A DNA stretch of 64,000 nt from Ricinus communis. Its lineage: Eukaryota > Streptophyta > Magnoliopsida > Malpighiales > Euphorbiaceae. The stretch is from contig NC_063256.1 of NCBI RefSeq assembly GCF_019578655.1, positions 34,148,342-34,212,341 of the forward strand, given 5' to 3'. The notes under the pieces are model-generated. The model made no database searches. It saw only the letters and a program-made list of their open reading frames with translations, and was not told the origin of the DNA. Position numbers and translations under genes: made by a program. Within the stretch, counting starts at the first letter, position 1. Every line of letters starts with the position of its first letter. This document shows positions 37,288 through 49,331 of this stretch, piece by piece.

Positions 37288-38581
37288 ATGGAAAAGCAGG
37301 AGGTAAGCATATTCACAACTTTCAGGAAACTAAGAAAAACTACGTTCTATATATCTTTCATTCTGACATTTCTTTCAATAAATGTTTTTTTTTCCCTCAG
37401 TTAATCTTTTAAACACAAGGTTTTTCTTGTTCTTCATTGCCATTTAAAAGAAGAAGGTTTTATAAAATAAAAAATCAGACTCCTATTTCATTTGCCAACT
37501 TGAATTTTCATTGGTTTTTTTAAAATCATTTTCGTATTTACCAAATTTTGATTGTAATACATTTAGATATAAAGATTTGGCAGCATATGAAATTCGATTT
37601 ACCTTATTTTTGCTTTAGTTTCATGTTCTTTTTTTTTTTGTGTGTGTGTTTTTGCATGTTCCAATAAATGGTGATGGCTTTTTGTTCCTTTTATTCATTA
37701 GCCGTGTTAATTTTAATATCAGAGAAATTCTTAGCTACACTGTAACTAAACCTGTTCAATTATAAAATAATAATAATAAATGTAACATTTTTGGGCGGGC
37801 CAGATGGATATCTAAGTCCATAAACAGGTCTAACTATAAGTGCATATAAGTATTTTAAAATTTAATATTAAAAATTTAATACATAATTAATTATTAGAAA
37901 TTAATAAATATATATCAATCATTTATCGATTTTAATACATGTAATACTAGTAGTAGACAAGAGTTTTCCTTAATACCATACCATGCATGCTTTTCCTAGT
38001 TGTTTGAGTTTCCTATACAAATATGCTAAAGTAGTATTATCGAATTAACCAATTTAAGAAGAAATTTCATTTAGAATGGAAAAAAGAAAAGGCTTTATTA
38101 GTGGCTGAACGGCCTATAATAGATGACAAAGAGAGCTAATTCTTGAAGTCATTTTCTATCATCTCTGGCAATAATATGAGGACAACTGAAGACAAGTCTA
38201 TCTAATTATTTATAAATAAAGCTAATTATTGCATTTACATAATTGGATTTTAATCACGAGTGATTAATGGTAAGAAATAAATCAGTTGATGTAAATATAA
38301 TAACTAATAAATAATGTCATTATATCAATTATATAATTAATTTTATTTATAAATAATGTGGTAAATTAAGTTTATCTAAAATAGATTCAAGATTTCTTCA
38401 ATTATTGTATTTATAGTCTTTTAGCCTTTCTCTTGATCCTAAAATCATGTCGTTTGCTAATCGACTAAATAAAAATTAATTCATTTTAACCAATCATATA
38501 ACAAAATTATAATTTATTTTGAAAGTTTATATGCTTAATTAATAAAATTACGTTTACCGTAGAAGATTTGGTGAAATTTCA

Positions 38582-38621
<40 letters not shown>

Positions 38622-40085
38622 GCCTCCTTTTATTAGTATTTTTCTTGTTCTTCTTTTAAAAGTCATTAATATCTTTTTTTGTCTTTGGCTTTTATTTTTA
38701 TTGTATAGAATTCTTATTTACCCTTTTTTTTTTCCAAAACCAATTTTTAATTGTCACTAGTTCTCTCATGTTCTAGTTCTATTATTCCAACATTATTTAG
38801 CAATACAATGGTTAGACACATATCTCATAATGATATAATTAGTATATATGTTAATTGTTAGTGTCAAAGAGATGAAGGATTTTTTAGATGGGTCATTATA
38901 GAGTCTACACTTTTTGTTTAATTCTTAAGCCATAGAAAATTAACCTTACAGGAAATCAAAGAAGGTCTCGAACACAAAACCCTTACCAACCCAACTATGC
39001 CTGGATTGGTCAATTCCTCTTCTTTTTAATTCAAAAATAAACAATAAATAAAGATTACGGATTTCGTATATCTTATATCTTATATTTCATATACACGTGT
39101 GAGCATCTGCCGCGAGCGCACATATACACATAAATATATATGCATGTGTATTAATGCAATAGATGAGTACTTCAGATGGAGATAAAGTAATGGTAAGATC
39201 ATGTAGGAAGAATAGAGATATAAATTCATTTCAAAATATTAGGATATAACGTGCAAATCATCCTTGGTTTTGACAAAAGAGGGATTCTTGAACTTGTATT
39301 GGTTAATATGCATTGATGACCAAAGGGGATATTAACCAATACAAGATCAGAAGGATTCAAGTTCCTCCCTCCAATTCACTACTTTGCTGCCTAAATTAGC
39401 ATAAGAATTTCTCATAAATGAGAAATACAACCAGTCATGTGAATCATGTTTGAGCGGCGAGTGACCGGCATTTTCGGTTCCTAAGCATTTTCTGATAATT
39501 TTTATGTTCACAGAAAAAAGATGGCTGGATGTCTGTACCTCAATTTGGAGGGTGGGAGTCCAAGGCGCCAGGAGCTACTGATTATTCCATGGTGTTCTCA
39601 CAAGCACGAGCTAATAAGAAGCAGCAAAAGACAGATATCAAGCATGCCAGCTTTGGAAATGAAAAAGAGCTCATTGCTGCTACTCAACAAGATGATTCAG
39701 TCATGGTCAGTTTCCAGTATACTAAAGCTTTACTTACAGTCGTCAGGTTCTTATAAAGTGATAACTCATTCTGCCTCTGAAAAAATAAATAATTTTGCTT
39801 GATAAAATAAAATAATTCCTCACTTGTTACCATATCCATCAAGTAATGATCCATATCCCCTTGGTCAATGCATGTGGATCATTACATGGTAGAGTATGTG
39901 ACCTTGTGAGGAAAGCAAGCTATATAAATTTTTAGATTGGAATGTAGAAGAGGGGAAGAGAAGGCCAAGACAGAAAAGATTATCAACAGGATGTAACATT
40001 GTGCTTTCTAATAATTATAGTATCCATTGCCGTGCAGAAGAAAAAGAAGATCCTGACCTACATTAATTGCTGTATTAGGCCTTGA
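37288..40085 (+). CDS. Small NOI-domain (RIN4-like) protein
   Basis: Three exons join in frame to 84 residues: 37288-37302 (only MEKQE), 39514-39705 and 40038-40085 (stop TGA). Both introns are GT-AG. The motif VPQFGGW (residues 13-19), followed by DYSMVFSQAR, is the NOI domain. That domain contains the AvrRpt2 protease cleavage site in RIN4 and in small NOI proteins of plants. The end is basic (KKKK), then ILTYINCCIRP. The Cys pair at residues 80-81 is a likely S-acylation site that would hold the protein at the plasma membrane. Exon 1 is inferred from the donor AGGTAAGC and frame continuity. It is very short and the intron is 2.2 kb, so this start is less certain than exons 2 and 3. RIN4-family proteins take part in immune signalling. 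The exact role of this short class is not known to me. Confidence 0.82.
37739..37840. mobile_element. Tiny hAT-like MITE in NOI intron 1
   Basis: The 86-bp core at 37747-37832 begins TAAACCTGTTCAAT and ends CATAAACAGGTCTA. These are diverged versions of the inverted repeats of the MITE at 32498-32959. It also carries GGGCGGGCC. Flanking octamers ACTGTAAC (37739-37746) and ACTATAAG (37833-37840) match at 6 of 8 positions, an aged target duplication. Confidence 0.7.
38585..38614. repeat. AT microsatellite in NOI intron 1
   Basis: About 30 bases of AT repeat. Confidence 0.9.
38930..39015 (-). mobile_element. Possible SINE-like fragment in NOI intron 1
   Basis: The minus strand reads GGCATAGTTGGGTTGGTAAG followed by TGTGTTCGAGACC, resembling the Pol III A and B boxes of a plant SINE. 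No target duplication or poly(A) tail was found. Confidence 0.35.
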
Positions 40086-40377
40086 TTTCCTGAGAATTCC
40101 AAGCCATTGCTCATTCAATTTTCGGTCATTTTCCCAATGTTAGAAACAATATTTGGCATGTAAATTTACAGATGAGACATGCTCATTAATAGATACTTCC
40201 TGTGGAACTTCTATAATCTTTTGTATGCTATAAGTGTCCATTCCTACAAAGCACAATCGTCCGATTCGACTACCCTATTGGCAAGAAGGGATGCAGAATT
40301 TAGAAATCCACTTCAGTGTCATGTATAGTTTACCATGTAATTTCAATGATTTACTGAAGAAGACTAGCACCTGCAGC

Positions 40378-43300
40378 TTAAGTTGTAGATTTAGAACGCT
40401 TTACTGGAGCATTGAGGGAAGAAAGATATGAAGCATCCGTCTTGTCAATTCCATGGAAAAGATAACTGAAAGGGGTCATTTCCACGTACTTGCCAGAACC
40501 AGGGACAGCCTTCAGTTCATCATTTTCCCAAACAATTTTTCCTCCAGCAATTGTCACCTCTACCTTTCCCTAAGGACCAAAAGCGATCAAACAAAACGTA
40601 GAATGATCAGGTTTAGGTTGCTAACATGAATGCACATGCAACCACACAATCAAACACACACATACAAAATAAGGTAGGCACCTGCATGTGCACACCCATG
40701 CATACAGAAAAGAGAGGCACATGAGAGCTTAAATGCAGCAGTGGTGGGATCGTAAGAGGATTGAACAGTAAGATGAGCGAGATAATATAAGATACACCGT
40801 AAATAACCAGAATGAAACAGTACATGTGCCTGATGTTGCATAACAAAAGACGAACCCATAATTATGAGACTGCAATTTGTTCTCTTCACCAATCTTGTTT
40901 GCTGAGCCCAAAAGAAGCCTAGAAACTTAGTTGTGGATTCCTCATTTATGATTGTTAAAGCCTAGTTTAAGGTGTAAATTAGTCTTAATGATGAGAAATC
41001 AAGTTATCCTTCATCATAACTCAAAGCGTTGCTGCGAGTTTAAGGTTATCTGAATATAATCCCTATATATGTTGAAAAATAGGAAACTCCACAAAAGATA
41101 AGATCAAATATTCTGATATATCGCGACTTTGCAGACATGTTTTATTTTCACAAGTTTTCAGCCAAAATACATAGTCGTACTCACAAGGGTGAAAATCTTA
41201 CTAAAGATTAGTCAATAAAAAAGTTACAGAAGAAGGTAAGTGAATTATATACAAGCTGATGCAGGTATGTAGCAACATGTTCATCCTGGTCTCGAGATTT
41301 TTGCAATTAAACATCAAAATACATTGTAATGAAATTCTAAAAATGGATATAGTTTTACAATAACGAAATTCAGAATTTCCCATATTAATTTGGCAAAATA
41401 CATTAATAAAAGATCACGTATATATCGCCATAAAATCACTCTTTATGCCACATTACCAAAGGCACATCATAACCTTTATGAACTCCCACCAATATTAGTG
41501 GATGGTGGATAAGGAGACTCGAACTCCAGACCTCCTCAATTCTCATGTTTCTTTTTTCAGCAAAACAAATAGTCATTCTCACAAGGGTAAAAATCTAAAT
41601 TGACAAAATTAAAATAACTGAATAGAACTATACTTCACGACCAACATGTACAACAAAGTAGTATTTCATGGCTCCAGGCTTTTAAATGAGAGCGTTATCT
41701 TTCTTAATGAATCATTTCAACTATAAAATCTTGGAGCGTCATCTTTCTTAAGGAATCATTTCAACTATGTTCTTATTTCAATTATCACTCGTTCTTGACA
41801 GCCTACTGTAAAGACACTGAAAATCAAACATTAGATGTATGAGACATGTTTACTTGCCAAAAAATTTCAGAAAATTGGACTGGAAGCATCATAATAGGCT
41901 TTGATGCTCTAATCATTTTTCAAGATTCACTGAAATAAAATCAGTACAATGCGCAACTCATACAGCTGCTAACAATATCTTAATTTCATTAGTTAAAAAG
42001 AAAACTATGAGATGATAATGAGGATTACCTTTCCTCTCCTACCCTCATATACATTTGTATCTGTTAGAGAGTGGTGAGACCTTGCACTAATTTCAAAGCT
42101 TGAGTTCGGGTTAAGTATAATAATATCCGCATCTGATCCAGCAAGAATTGCTCCTTTTCTTGGATAGATGTTAAAGATCCTAGCACTGGAAAATTTGTCA
42201 AGTGTCAGAATAATTATACATACTTCAGGCAGCTTAACAAATAGCAAACCGTGTAACATGGTACCCATGCATTTTTCCTTTCAATCCCTCAACTCAATAA
42301 CAAATTCACAGATAAGTAATACTGTATAAGAAATAACTGACAAAACATACCATTCAGTACTTGTCACCCGGACAAAATCAGTGACCGAAATTTGACCAGA
42401 TTCCTGAAAGACAAGGAAAATTTGATAGTGAGAAAAAGTCATGTAGTCAGTGAGAAGCTTTAATGAAGAATCCATAATAGCTTACCACCATCGTATCCCA
42501 AACTAGATGCATCCTTTCCTCAATTCCTGCATTCTCAGTTGCCAAATATATCTAATATTAAATCGCTTAAACTGAGTCCAAATGATGAGGATATATATGT
42601 TTCCCTTAGATAATAACAAGACCATCTTTCTTTTACCATTGACACCATTTGGGATTTTACGGAAATCATCAATGCCAAAGGCTTTTTGTGTAGAATTAAA
42701 CACACAGTGATCAGTTCCTACAAGCTGCACAATGCAAAAATTATCATGAGGAACATAGGAAGAGAGGTATGTTGTATGAAGATGCTAATGAGGATGTCTT
42801 AAGCAAACAGTGGAAAAAACATCTAGACTTTTGAAAAACTATAACATATATCTCATGACCGTTCTCTAACAAATTCTGGATGGGAGTATAAGTCGATGAT
42901 ATTTTCTCCGTTTATATTCAACAAGGGAGAGAGGGAAGCACAGATTTGAGCTGCTAAACAGCAAAATACACTTCAAATTTAGAAATATGTCGAAATGAAA
43001 AGAGAGAAACCTGCAGAATTCCAGTTGAAAGGGCAGCTTGCAGGGCCTTGTCATGTCCTGAAGACCTAATAGGGGGGCTCATGACATACCTGAAACATAA
43101 CAAATCAATATGCTTACGTTACAGATTAAACTGAGAAAATTCATTTTGAAAATTATTAAATAAATAAAATAATGATAAATAGGGTGTTGGTTCTTGCTTT
43201 GATGCAGTGGTGAAGTCAGGATCCCAAAGCTTAGAATCATCAAGAACTAAACCAGAAACCACTGGCTCTCCAATAACCCTCTGTCCTGCAGTTTGAAGAA

Positions 43301-46300
43301 ATGGTCATGCCTTTATTTCTTGAACTGTGAACGTAAATCAGTATGCAAGGAGAGTAGAAATACAAGTTCAATACCTTCACATCTAAATGAAATTGAAAAA
43401 CTTGAAGATACCATCCATTGAAAAGTCAAAATAGCATGACACAATTGTTAAATGCATAACAAAAGCTTGTTACTAAACAACCCAGTGCACCAAATAATTG
43501 AGCAGTTAGTTTCACTAATTTGTTTTCTTATATTTCTTGGTTCCCGAAAACAATAAATTTCTTAAAAGATATTGAAAACAGCTTAGACACATACATACGT
43601 ACACATAAAGATTTAAGTTTTACTTTATTCAATAGTCATATTAAGGAAGTGCATGTCAAAGTTATTTTGATCGAGTCAATCTGTGATACAACATAGTCAT
43701 CTTATGTAACAATCATATACCCAGAATTTAATATGAGCACAATCAAGACAAACACAAAAGCTTTTCTTCCATATTAGGCTCATCTTTTCATGCCTTGTCC
43801 TACATCGCCACTCTTAGTAGCCACTACTCTGACTAATAAATAATTTATTTGACAAATTAGCAAGGAAAGAAAGCTGGGGCATGGGGATTTGTTTGCTCTC
43901 CATCTTAGATACTAAAATGCCCTTAAAATTTGAAGGTTTAAGGATTCCAATGTTTCAAGACATGCACAAGGCAGAGCATAAGATACTAGTGTGTAATTCG
44001 AGTTGCATTAGACACCCTCTATAAAAGTCCCATGTCTTTTTAAATTTGATGATTTCCACATTCTTATACATTCTTTTTTTTTTTTTTTAATTTGATGATT
44101 TCCACATTCTTTATCCTCTTCTTCTCTTTCTAGCCAGATAGAATGACCAATGCTTCATTCTGGACAACATTTACATCATCTTAGACACCAATTGACATAT
44201 TTACCCTGCTTCTTGCTTCTTTTTTTTGATTCAACGGCATCTTGATATTTAATGACCATGCATTCAAGAAACTCAAATATATATTTTTCTTCCAATATGA
44301 AACCCCATCAGATGACGAAAAACAGTATCTATGCTTGTAGTTTTACTGCCACTGTTAATTTAAGCGACCTCGAGAAATAAAGGAAAAACAGTTATTGGTC
44401 CAAGGATTCAAACCTGACTTTCGAGCTCTAGCTATTTCTTCCATTGCATCAATGCTCATCACATGCACTACATAGAGAGGTGTGTTTACAAAACTCGCTA
44501 AACGAATTGCACGAGCAGTTGCCTCACCTTCCAGCTGCATCATCAAACTCCAAGCTAAATTATACATGAACCTAAATATGCATAAAGGAAATAGAAAATA
44601 CCAGAGAGTATATTTAGATTTTGCTTTATAACAGTGGGTTATGATTCAATTGCTACACCAAGTGGTACAACTTATTGCACTAGCATAAAATCAGATGCAA
44701 GCCCTTCTTCTCAGCACTTAGATTGGCAAAAACCATTAAGCAACCATATGTCATAAGATTGATTACATCACAAGCTACAGGAAATGTCTTAAAGTGTGGA
44801 TGATCAACTACTACAGAGAAATGCACAGATTTTAAAAAGAAAAAAAAAATATTTGTTTGCTACATTCTAATGCATACCAGTTATAGAAAATCATCTTGGC
44901 AATAGAAAAACTCTATAGAGATTATCCTCATTGCATAGAAATGAGAAAAAGTAAGAACAACTAGTTTAATAGATGAACTAAACATTCAGTCTATAAACTG
45001 CTAACAGTGTTTTAAGATTAACTTATTAGCAGGGCTTCATACAGACTCAAATGAGTGAGAAACGATTTACTATGACCTATAATATCCAAAGAACTTCCGA
45101 GAGCCCTGTATATCAACAATGGTTGACATTGCATATCAATTCACTGAAAAATATCAAAACACAAGGCTAGAAATCTGGAGTATATTTTGGGATTACCACT
45201 GGAGGCCTTGAAAGAGCATGCCCCTCTGGACCAGTAATACCTAGTTCTATCATTCTTTTCTGCCCTTCAAATACTGCATCTCCATTTTCTGCATGGACCA
45301 TAGCTAGGGCACCAAGAGACTTGCACCGCTTAAATCCTTCTAATAGGAGCTCATCATTGATCATAAGAGATCCCTTGTATGCCAGAAAAAACTTGAAAGA
45401 GTTGATACCTACAAATTCCAAACATATGTATACAATTTATTGATAACATAGAGATAGCAAGAACTGAATCATTATCCACCCTAATCCAGATAATGCAAAA
45501 TTGATAAGAATTAACCTTTTTCCTTCACCATAATTTCCATTTCCCGAGAAATAACTTCATCCCATTTGGTGATTGCCATATGGAAACCATAATCCATGCA
45601 AGACTTCTTTGCCTTTTTCTCATAGGCTTCATAACCAGCCATTAAACTGCCATTTACTGGTATAACAAAGTCAATGTGCATTGTTGTTCCACCTGCTAAA
45701 GCTGCAGCCTGACCACTAAAGAAGTCATCAATGGTCTGAGTACCCATAAAATCCATAGCTAGATGGGTATGGGGATCAATTCCTCCTGTTAATATAACAA
45801 GAAAAAAATTGCAGTCATTAAATTGGGAAGAGATTATTTTAATTACATACTAGCGTTAGAAATGATATTACACCCAGTATTTTAAGTAAGATGCTCTTGA
45901 TTGTAATTACTTAATCATTTCTGCAGTTAAAAAGAGGTTCCAAAGATTACATTCCGATAATAAAAAGGTCAAAACAGCAGTAATTATCGATCGTGTAGCG
46001 CTAGTATGACAACTGACCCGGCATGACAAACTTCCCAGTGGCATCAAGCACAATAACATCATCACTGACCTGCAAATAGAAACTAAAAAATTCAAATGCA
46101 AATGATAGAGGGTACAACAAGAAAGAAAAACATCAAGAGTATTTGCCAGGCAAAAAAATTGGAGGTTTCCAACTAATAAATCTTTGAGAGCCATGTTGTA
46201 GGCAGAAATATTTTCCTGGACCTTCTTCTGCTTAGGAGGCAGCATCAATGAAAATTTAGACTATTGACAATCTCATCCAAAAAAGCGGGGAGGCAAAGAA

Positions 46301-47264
46301 ATTTTGGTGAATAAATATTTTATTCATAAAGGTATAATTGAACCAGTAAAACACTTGCTCTTAACAAATAAAATTATATATCTATATAAGAACAGTTCAT
46401 TTGACTTCCCCATTTTTGGAAAGTTTGTAGTAGAAGTTATGTTAAGGAATTTGAGGGAAAGGAGTTACTCTCACTGTTATTTTAGATAAGTTGGAGTAGA
46501 TCAATTGTACTAAAATCAATTACAGCCTTATTGGGATAGGAAAATTGGAAATCCAGAAATGAAGTGCAAACAATACCCAAAAGATATACTGGGAAGTTAC
46601 TATAAGTAAAGGATATCTTGGTTCAGTAATGATGTCGTATGAAGAACCTCATCTCTAACGGTAAACCCAGAAATACATGAAGCATGCCTATTTTCTCTTA
46701 ATAGAAATCTTTACCTTACAGTTCTGAAGACTATCAGGTGAAGTTAGTTGGATTTGGAAATACCGTAAACTAAGAATTAGACTGACCATCTGCTCTAATT
46801 GTTTACACTTACTTAGAGTTATACTAATCTAGAAATACAAAGACTCGATCAATAACAAGAATAGAGAAAAAAAAAAAAGAGACCTTCAGATTAGGCTTCA
46901 CAGCAACAATGACCCCATCCTCCACATAAACATCAGCAACCTCTTGACTGTGAGCATTTACAACAGTTCCTCCCTTTATGAGTATCTTTGATGATGATGA
47001 TGATGATGATTGAATTCCACATCCAGTTTCACCATATCCACTTCCAACTTCACAAAACTGCGAAAATTATCATTAAAAGATTTTTCATAACATCATCTAT
47101 TGAGAATCATATGCTTTAACTAATTGAATCAACACTTTCTTTTTCTTAAAAGAAAACAAAGAGCCTTATATGCGTTCATTTTCTCGGCGTCCAAACAGAA
47201 AGTCAACTCAGTTTTAAGTTCAATAATCATCAAACAAGAGAAGTAGAAGAATCAAATTCAACGA

Positions 47265-47301
<37 letters not shown>

Positions 47302-47313
47302 TAATAATAATAA

Positions 47314-47344
<31 letters not shown>

Positions 47345-47450
47345 AAGAAAGTACCTGGTTTGATGAAGATAAAATTGAAGGAGAAGTAAAGAGAAGATGA
47401 AATAAGAGTGCTTGGAGGTAGAGACGATAAGCTGTAGAAATGGAATCCAT
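40378..47450 (-). CDS. PYD2: Dihydropyrimidinase (pyrimidine catabolism, step 2)
   Basis: Thirteen exons on the minus strand join in frame to 540 residues: 47450-47355, 47057-46884, 46069-46018, 45785-45516, 45408-45197, 44534-44414, 43285-43198, 43089-43011, 42724-42637, 42527-42487, 42403-42351, 42185-42029 and 40569-40378 (stop TAA). The enzyme opens the ring of dihydrouracil and dihydrothymine hydrolytically, between PYD1 and PYD3. Metal-site motifs of the cyclic amidohydrolase fold are present: GIDPHTH (His113, His115), the [11 protein letters not shown] segment with the carbamylated Lys, MVHAENGD (His236), YVVHVMS (His292) and VGTDHC (Asp369). The first 25 residues are hydrophobic and could be a signal peptide, as in plant homologues described as secretory. 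Intron 7 uses a GC donor (AA|GCAAGA at 43197-43196), needed to keep [11 protein letters not shown] in frame. All other introns are GT-AG. It appears intact. Confidence 0.94.
41460..41545 (-). mobile_element. Possible SINE-like fragment in PYD2 intron 12
   Basis: The minus strand carries GGAGTTCGAGTCTCC, a B-box-like sequence, in a GC-richer patch with GGTGGATAAG-like wording. No intact ends were found. Confidence 0.3.
47267..47349. repeat. Adjacent TAA and GAA microsatellites in PYD2 intron 1
   Basis: TAA repeats at 47267-47316 (one interruption) and 11 GAA units at 47317-47349. On the coding strand the TTC repeat starts five bases after the intron 1 donor. Confidence 0.95.
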
Positions 47451-48815
47451 GGAAAATGGAATCTATAAGTGTCAGTGATTTCTGTTTGGTTAGTTAGTGC
47501 CTTCCATCTCTCCTTTAAATAATTTGGCAAGCTTTTCTTATTTTATTTATATAAGCAAGAAAAATAAAGATAATAATTAGAATTAAATACTATTTATCTA
47601 TTTTTTGATTTAATATATGAATTGTTCCTGCATTTTTTTATTATATTAAAATTTCTTTGCATTTTGATAAAACTAATTATTGATTTTTATATATCAGTCA
47701 AATAGCTGAATTAATAATTTAAAATTACAATTTGATTCTTAAATTTATTATCAAACTAGTTGTATACCTGCGTGATATATGCAGGCTTTTTCTATTTATA
47801 TTTTATTAATATATAATCAAATATCATATATATAAATTTTATTTTATTTGCAACATCACATTTTAAATTTATTTATATTCATTTCTTTAATAGATAAAGA
47901 AATAAATAATTAAAAGTAACTAATTTTCTAATATTCAATAATATTATAACAAATTTCTAATTTGCTAAAAATAAGATCTACAATAAATTTTTTATTTTAT
48001 AAATTTCTATCAATAATACATTTAAGACATTTTATTTTTGACATTTGTTCATAAGCATATTTGGCTTCTTGATTTGCCAATAGCCTTCATTTGTGTTGTT
48101 ACATAACATCTTTCAGACCCCGGACATGCGAGAACCCAGCCCGGGAGGAATGCATAGTTCTCTGGCGCTTCATGGGACGGGCATTCGCAGTCTCCCTCCC
48201 TCTAATCTAACCCTACCTCGCTCACACAGGCCTGCCTACACAATAAGAGAATGTCATGATTATTAAAAATAAAATTATATTTTTATTTTTATCTTTCATA
48301 AAATGATCCTCTATAATATAGTATATGATTTGACGTTTTTTTACTAATTTCTTCAATTTCATTTGTAGATGTTAGTAATTATAACTTTTTCTTAGTAATT
48401 ATAACTTTTTCTTTACCTCCATGTCTTCAGTGTGTTTATGGAATAATGAATAATAGCATTTTCATCTCTTTTTCTGTAAGATAATTCAAGAGCTTTAATT
48501 CTTATTTGATATGTGTTGACTTGACGATGTAGTGAATTCTATTGATGAACATTGCAAAATATTATTTAGTTATTTTGTATTATTATTAGGATTTATATTA
48601 AAGAGTTATTGTGGAATAATATCTTGTGAAAATAAGGATACATGCAGTCTTATATATTAGATAGACTTATCTTGGATATACTTATTTTTAGGGAGACTTA
48701 CTTAGAAAAAAACTCTTTTCTCTATATATATATCTCTACAAGTCTAATTCAAAAGGAAACGAGGAGAGGTTTCTCTTATATGCTACATCTCCCTTTTGCA
48801 TCTCCCACTATTCCT
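47451..48815. other. Intergenic region upstream of PYD2
   Basis: 47451-47550 is presumed PYD2 promoter and 5' UTR. 48110-48240 is a GC-rich island (CCCCGGACATGCGAG, CAGCCCGGGAGG) that looks like a foreign repeat remnant, but I cannot name it. No gene is seen. Confidence 0.45.
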
Positions 48816-49331
48816 GATACGAATTCGAACCGGATACGTTCAAACACCAAGATGAGCAATGGTAAGAAATTCAAATTGATAAACGCTCTTCCTATTTAAG
48901 AGGAATCACCCTTATCAATAAGTTCGAATTGTCGCGCCCAAAATCTAACTTGAAAGTTTGCAATTAGATCAATATATCATTTTGAATGAAGTTTATTTTC
49001 CTTAAGTTGTTAACTCTTGAATTTCTTGAGATTAAATTAACTTGTTTAGTTTAGTTTCATATCTACATGTTTGATCAATCAATTAACTTTTTATTAGTTT
49101 CTTGGGTTGTTTGAACATTCTTCATCTATTTATAACTAAAGGACTTAGAAATTCTATTGCTAAGTTTATTAGTTCCATAATTAATTGCAAGCTTTTAAGT
49201 TAGATTTTAGGATGACAATTCAAACTTATTGGTAAGGGTGCTTCCTCTTAAATAGGGAGAGCGTTTATCAGTTTGAGTTTTTCATCATTGCTCATTTTGG
49301 TGTTTGAATGTATCCGGTTCGAGTTTGTATC
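48816..49331. repeat. Long inverted repeat (foldback), arms of about 118 bp
   Basis: The left arm 48816-48933 and right arm 49214-49331 are reverse complements of each other with roughly 15 differences and a 280-bp spacer. Shared core sequence includes CGAACCGGATAC, TCAAACACCAA, GATAAACGCTCT and CCTATTTAAGAGGAA (left-arm sense). The DNA or its transcript could fold into a long hairpin. It may be a foldback transposon or two head-to-head insertions of one element. Confidence 0.85.

Noticed and set aside
40613..40911. Hydrophobic minus-strand frames that look like a small membrane protein
   Set aside because: They fall inside PYD2 intron 12, lack any family pattern and overlap in three frames.
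47220..47530. Ser/Leu-rich minus-strand frames at the PYD2 5' end
   Set aside because: They read through intron 1 microsatellites. The real exon 1 stops at 47355.
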